The notes under the pieces: model-generated
Database searches by the model: none
The model's input: the letters and a program-made list of their open reading frames with translations, nothing else
What the model was told of the DNA's origin: nothing
Made by a program: the position numbers and the translations under genes
From: Vibrio sp. STUT-A11
GTDB lineage: Bacteria > Pseudomonadota > Gammaproteobacteria > Enterobacterales > Vibrionaceae
Length of the DNA: 64,000 nt
Assembly: GCF_026000435.1 (NCBI RefSeq)
Contig: NZ_AP026764.1
Coordinates: 1,364,001-1,428,000, forward strand
Direction of reading: 5' to 3'
Shown: piece after piece, positions 61,177 through 64,000 of the stretch
Layout of the letters: each line of letters opens with the position of its first letter
How positions within the stretch are numbered: position 1 is the stretch's first letter

Positions 61177-62079
61177 ATGGATAAACTGGAGACAATGCGA
61201 GTTTTTGTCGAAGCAGCGGAATGCCAAAGCTTCGTTGCGGCTAGCCGGAATCTGGATCTGTCGCCACCAACTGTTACGCGCTCGATCGCCCATCTCGAAC
61301 ACACTTTAGGTGTTCGCCTGTTCTATCGAACTACCCGGCACGTTCGACTCACTGATTCTGGTATACGCTTTTTCGTCGATGCCAAACGTATCCTGGAAGA
61401 TCTGGAACAAGCTGAAGCTGCCGCATCAGGAAGTTATGTTACTCCCAAAGGTGTATTGTCTGTCACAGCGCCTGTTTTGTTTGGCCAAAAATACATAGCT
61501 CCAATTCTGACTGAATATCTCCAGCACAACCCTGAAGTAGAGGTACGGGCTACGTTCTATGATCGTGTTGGAAATCTACTAGACGAAGACTTGGATGTAG
61601 CAATCCGAATTGGGCATCTCAAAGACTCGAGCATGTTTGCCGTTCAGGTCGGGAGTATCCAGCGGATTGTCTGTGGGTCGCCTGAATACTTGGACAAACA
61701 TGGTACGCCGGAAAGCCCCGCTGATCTTCTAAACCACGAAATAATACTTGCATCCACAGTTGAGCCTTCAACAACTTGGCAGTTTGAATCATCCAAAGAG
61801 AAACTATCTGTGAAGGTTTTCCCTCGTCTGCATTGCAACCAAAACGGAGTAGCTATTGAGGCAGCTAAGCAGGGGTTCGGCATTACACGTTTAATGTCTT
61901 ACCAAGTTGGTGAGGAACTTCAAGCTGGAACTTTGAGGCGCATCTTACGCGAGTATGAATCAGAACCACTTCCAGTAAGTATTCTTCATCTAGAAGGGCG
62001 ACAGGCCAACGCCAAGGTCCGAGCATTTATTAATTTGGCGGTCGAGCGCTTGAGGGGAAACCCTTTGATTAATCAGTAA
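61177..62079 (+). CDS. LysR family transcriptional regulator
   Basis: 300 residues. N-terminal MDKLETMRVFVEAAECQSFVAASRNLDLSPPTVTRSIAHLEHTLGVRLFYRTTRHVRL is the winged helix, followed by the effector domain (APVLFGQKYIAPILTEYLQ, DLDVAIRIGHLKDSSMFAVQVG). It resembles regulators of the CrgA/YhjC subgroup. It is divergent from the AhpD-like gene across 145 bases. Effector unknown. Confidence 0.88.
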   Translation: MDKLETMRVFVEAAECQSFVAASRNLDLSPPTVTRSIAHLEHTLGVRLFYRTTRHVRLTDSGIRFFVDAKRILEDLEQAEAAASGSYVTPKGVLSVTAPVLFGQKYIAPILTEYLQHNPEVEVRATFYDRVGNLLDEDLDVAIRIGHLKDSSMFAVQVGSIQRIVCGSPEYLDKHGTPESPADLLNHEIILASTVEPSTTWQFESSKEKLSVKVFPRLHCNQNGVAIEAAKQGFGITRLMSYQVGEELQAGTLRRILREYESEPLPVSILHLEGRQANAKVRAFINLAVERLRGNPLINQ

Positions 62080-62139
62080 GTCCAATGATTGGATTCAGCT
62101 TTAGGAAGAAACCATAGAAACAAGCTGCAGGTTTGAAAT

Positions 62140-62352
62140 TCAAGGAATCTGGCAAAAGTCAGGTATTGCCTTAATTCTTCTTATTCGGGCAATGACAGGT
62201 TCGAAAACGTAGTGATTGATACCACCTTCACTCGAGAGAAAAATGTCCAAGTAACAGGCTATGTTTGCAACTGAAACGCGCCATCCTAATGAACAGCAAG
62301 TTAAGCGACTTTCCATACCTGAAGCTATCCAAAATTTTCTGATTGAGTACAA
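62140..62352 (-). pseudogene. Glutathione S-transferase C-terminal remnant
   Basis: The 3' part reads SVANIACYLDIFLSSEGG then PVIARIRRIKAIPDF, which is the typical C-terminal domain of glutathione S-transferases (SxADIA...EGG...ARI-x-A-x-PGF). The upstream part of the frame (MESRL then a frameshift-like break) no longer fits. The thioredoxin-like N-terminal half is missing. It is a decayed gene fragment between the LysR and AraC genes. Confidence 0.55.
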
Positions 62353-62509
62353 ACGCTGTCAAACTTTTGTCCATGGGAATTTCAGCACGCCCTGATGCAA
62401 CTTGAAATGACTATTCTGTAGGGAACAGAGATTATCTTTCTTCTGGAGAATTTTGGATAAGTTAGTTACATTATTTTTTCATTCGGTATAAGGATTTACT
62501 CGAGCATTT

Positions 62510-63286
62510 ATGAAGTTTTGTGACGAGACGTTGGCCCCTCCAATACTGGCATATGCACACAATTACTCTCATGGGGATGTAGAGCCTACTCATATTCATC
62601 AGTGCGCTCAGTTTTTACATGCTTTAAGCGGTGTTATTCGAGTGGATACACCATCAGAGTCGTGGGTTGTGACAACGAATCAAGGGCTATGGGTACCTGC
62701 TGGTATCTCACATAGCCTTAGAATTACGGGGGACGTTCGAGTTCGTACGCTTTTTGTTGATCCTATGGCCAGGGCAGACCTTCCCAATACCTGTGTGCTA
62801 TCGAAAGTTTCGTCGTTGCTGACCAGTTTAATTGTTGAGGCCGTATCTCTACCAGATATTCGGATAGCGGGAACACGAGAAGAGCGAATATTTGAACTGA
62901 TACTTGATGAATTACGTTTGCTAAACCCCATTGGTTTTTACCTCCCCAATCCAAGAACAGAGGCATTGGTCATGCTCTGCACAAACGTATCAGAGCGTCT
63001 TTCACACCCATGGACAGCTTCAGATGCTGCCAAGTATTTGGGCCAAAGTGAAAGAACTGTTTCTCGTCGGTTTCAGCAAGAGCTAGGTCTTACGTTCACA
63101 GAATGGCTGCGTCAGAAGCGATTACTACATGCGTCTGAACTTTTAGCCAGCGGGTGGAGTGTGTTAGATACTGCATTGGCGATTGGATATGACAGCCCTA
63201 GTGCATTTAGCGCGATGTTTAAAAGTCGAACAGGGCTGTCTCCGAGGGAATATTGTCCGATGGTTAATCCATTAGAACACGATTAA
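62510..63286 (+). CDS. AraC family transcriptional regulator
   Basis: 258 residues. A cupin-type ligand-binding domain (HIHQCAQFLHALSGVIRVDTPSESWVVTTNQGLWVPAGISH) joins to two helix-turn-helix units (WTASDAAKYLGQSERTVSRRFQQELGLTFTEWLRQKRLLHASELLASGWSVLDTALAIGYDSPSAFSAMFKSRTGLSPREY). The layout is like NimR/RipA-type regulators. Its stop codon overlaps the convergent LeuA-type gene by 4 bases. Ligand and targets unknown. Confidence 0.9.
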   Translation: MKFCDETLAPPILAYAHNYSHGDVEPTHIHQCAQFLHALSGVIRVDTPSESWVVTTNQGLWVPAGISHSLRITGDVRVRTLFVDPMARADLPNTCVLSKVSSLLTSLIVEAVSLPDIRIAGTREERIFELILDELRLLNPIGFYLPNPRTEALVMLCTNVSERLSHPWTASDAAKYLGQSERTVSRRFQQELGLTFTEWLRQKRLLHASELLASGWSVLDTALAIGYDSPSAFSAMFKSRTGLSPREYCPMVNPLEHD

Positions 63287-64000
63287 AGCGCTAAGTTAGT
63301 CTGTAGTAAATTAGAGTAGGCATTCAACAGTGCTTGAAGAGACGCTTTTGTTGCATCTTCTTCAATTGCGACACCAAAAAAGCTCAGGTTAGAAATCGTA
63401 GACTGTAGCTGCACATAACAGGCCGCTTTGCTTTGGGTTCGTGAACCGAGTGTATGCTCGTGATAGTCAACGATATTCACCTGCAAACCATATTGTTCCA
63501 TTAACCCTTTTAGCAACGCAGACATTAGACCATTCCCAGAACCAACACATTTTATCATTTTGTTGTTGTGATGAATTTTGGCTTGAATTTTTTGGCCAAG
63601 CTCTGTTGTTTGGCTGTGATAGCTCTGCAAGCTTATGGTCGAATTATTCACTAGACCATAAGACTGTCTGAATAGTTGCCATAGTTCCGAAAGATTAATT
63701 TCACATCCCGATCTATCGGTATGACTTTTCACTTTCTTACTCAAATCGGCTTGGAGCATTTTAGGCAGTAACAATCCGTGGTTTTCTTGGAGTAACCATG
63801 CAGCACCACTCTTACCTGATTGACTATTTACACGAATCACTTCTTCATAGTTACACCCCAAATCCATAGGGTCTATCGGCAAGTAAGGGATATCCCAGAA
63901 GCTCTTCAACTTAGAGCTATGCGAAGAAAATCCTTTTTTAATGGCATCTTGATGAGACCCCGAAAAGGCGGTGAAAACAAACCGTCCAGCATATGGGTGA
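63283..64000 (-). CDS. leuA: LeuA-type 2-isopropylmalate synthase, C-terminal part (5' end outside window)
   Basis: The frame is open past base 64000. Visible residues from PYAGRFVFTAFSGSHQDAIKKG through WDIPYLPIDPMDLG and VIRVNSQSGKSG match the longer form of alpha-isopropylmalate synthase, including the C-terminal LeuA regulatory domain (VDYHEHTLG, AACYVQLQ). The full protein would condense acetyl-CoA with 2-oxoisovalerate in leucine biosynthesis, or a similar acid in a secondary pathway. The TTG at 63909 is internal, not a start. I cannot see the catalytic barrel. Confidence 0.82.
   Translation of the reverse strand, partial: HPYAGRFVFTAFSGSHQDAIKKGFSSHSSKLKSFWDIPYLPIDPMDLGCNYEEVIRVNSQSGKSGAAWLLQENHGLLLPKMLQADLSKKVKSHTDRSGCEINLSELWQLFRQSYGLVNNSTISLQSYHSQTTELGQKIQAKIHHNNKMIKCVGSGNGLMSALLKGLMEQYGLQVNIVDYHEHTLGSRTQSKAACYVQLQSTISNLSFFGVAIEEDATKASLQALLNAYSNLLQTNLAL

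Noticed and set aside
63283..63909. A 208-aa protein starting at 63909
   Set aside because: The frame stays open to the window edge and the upstream residues match LeuA-type synthases, so 63909 is an internal TTG and not a start.

Overview
The window is a gammaproteobacterial chromosome segment, almost certainly Vibrio. The evidence is gene content: a DUF3466 protein with a GlyGly-CTERM tail, DUF2986, an FhuF-type siderophore reductase, a class I HMG-CoA reductase, Gly/Leu/Cys tRNA clusters, and ravA-viaA, nirBDC-cobA, dcuB and dld close to their enterobacterial homologues. Base composition is moderate and fairly even. Gene density is high, and nearly everything is housekeeping or metabolic. 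I see no prophage, CRISPR array, integron array or intact transposon.

Layout. 0-8 kb: secreted and surface proteins, a small EF-hand protein, a BaeSR-like two-component pair, a DUF1439 lipoprotein, and an OhrR/MarR-type regulator divergent from a CurA-like reductase. 8-16.3 kb: the sbcDC nuclease genes, a cystatin-like lipoprotein, the lipocalin Blc, and a NUDIX / ltaE / aspartoacylase-like operon. 16.6-24.3 kb: ravA-viaA, a tRNA-Cys, a LysR regulator, dld, and azlCD. 24.5-32.4 kb: two related tRNA clusters (Gly-Leu-Cys and Leu-Cys) bracket a zinc-uptake locus (porin, binding protein and permease, with no ATPase), a lipase, a CHAD protein and a CHASE4-GGDEF protein. 32.4-45 kb: a PAS-GGDEF protein, rnk, the nitrite operon nirB-nirD-nirC-cobA with an unassigned structured RNA between nirD and nirC, DUF4174 and NYN proteins, dcuB, the siderophore reductase, DUF2986, a YgbA-like protein and an MFS transporter. 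45-56 kb: trxC, a FabH-like synthase, a DUF1800/DUF1501 pair, HMG-CoA reductase, LysR-fdhD and a divergent YdeP/FdhF-like molybdoenzyme whose upstream region has two perfect FNR-type boxes.

56.2-64 kb is the least orderly part. It carries a truncated acetyltransferase, small hypotheticals, an IS110 transposase stub, a large MCP, a phosphate-binding-protein gene with an internal deletion, an AhpD-like protein with a divergent LysR regulator, a GST remnant, an AraC regulator, and the 3' part of a LeuA-type gene that leaves the window. This is a zone of gene decay.

Connecting themes: anaerobic nitrogen and carbon metabolism (nirBDC-cobA, dcuB, fdhD plus the molybdoenzyme) with FNR-like boxes; metal homeostasis (two Zur-like boxes before the zinc locus, a Fur-like box before the siderophore reductase); and c-di-GMP signalling (two GGDEF proteins). 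I found no clearly new multi-gene system. The best candidates for undescribed biology are the RNA element between nirD and nirC, the ATPase-less zinc operon between tRNA duplications, and the bacterial cystatin-like lipoprotein. All coordinates and motifs were read by eye; no homology search or folding program was run.
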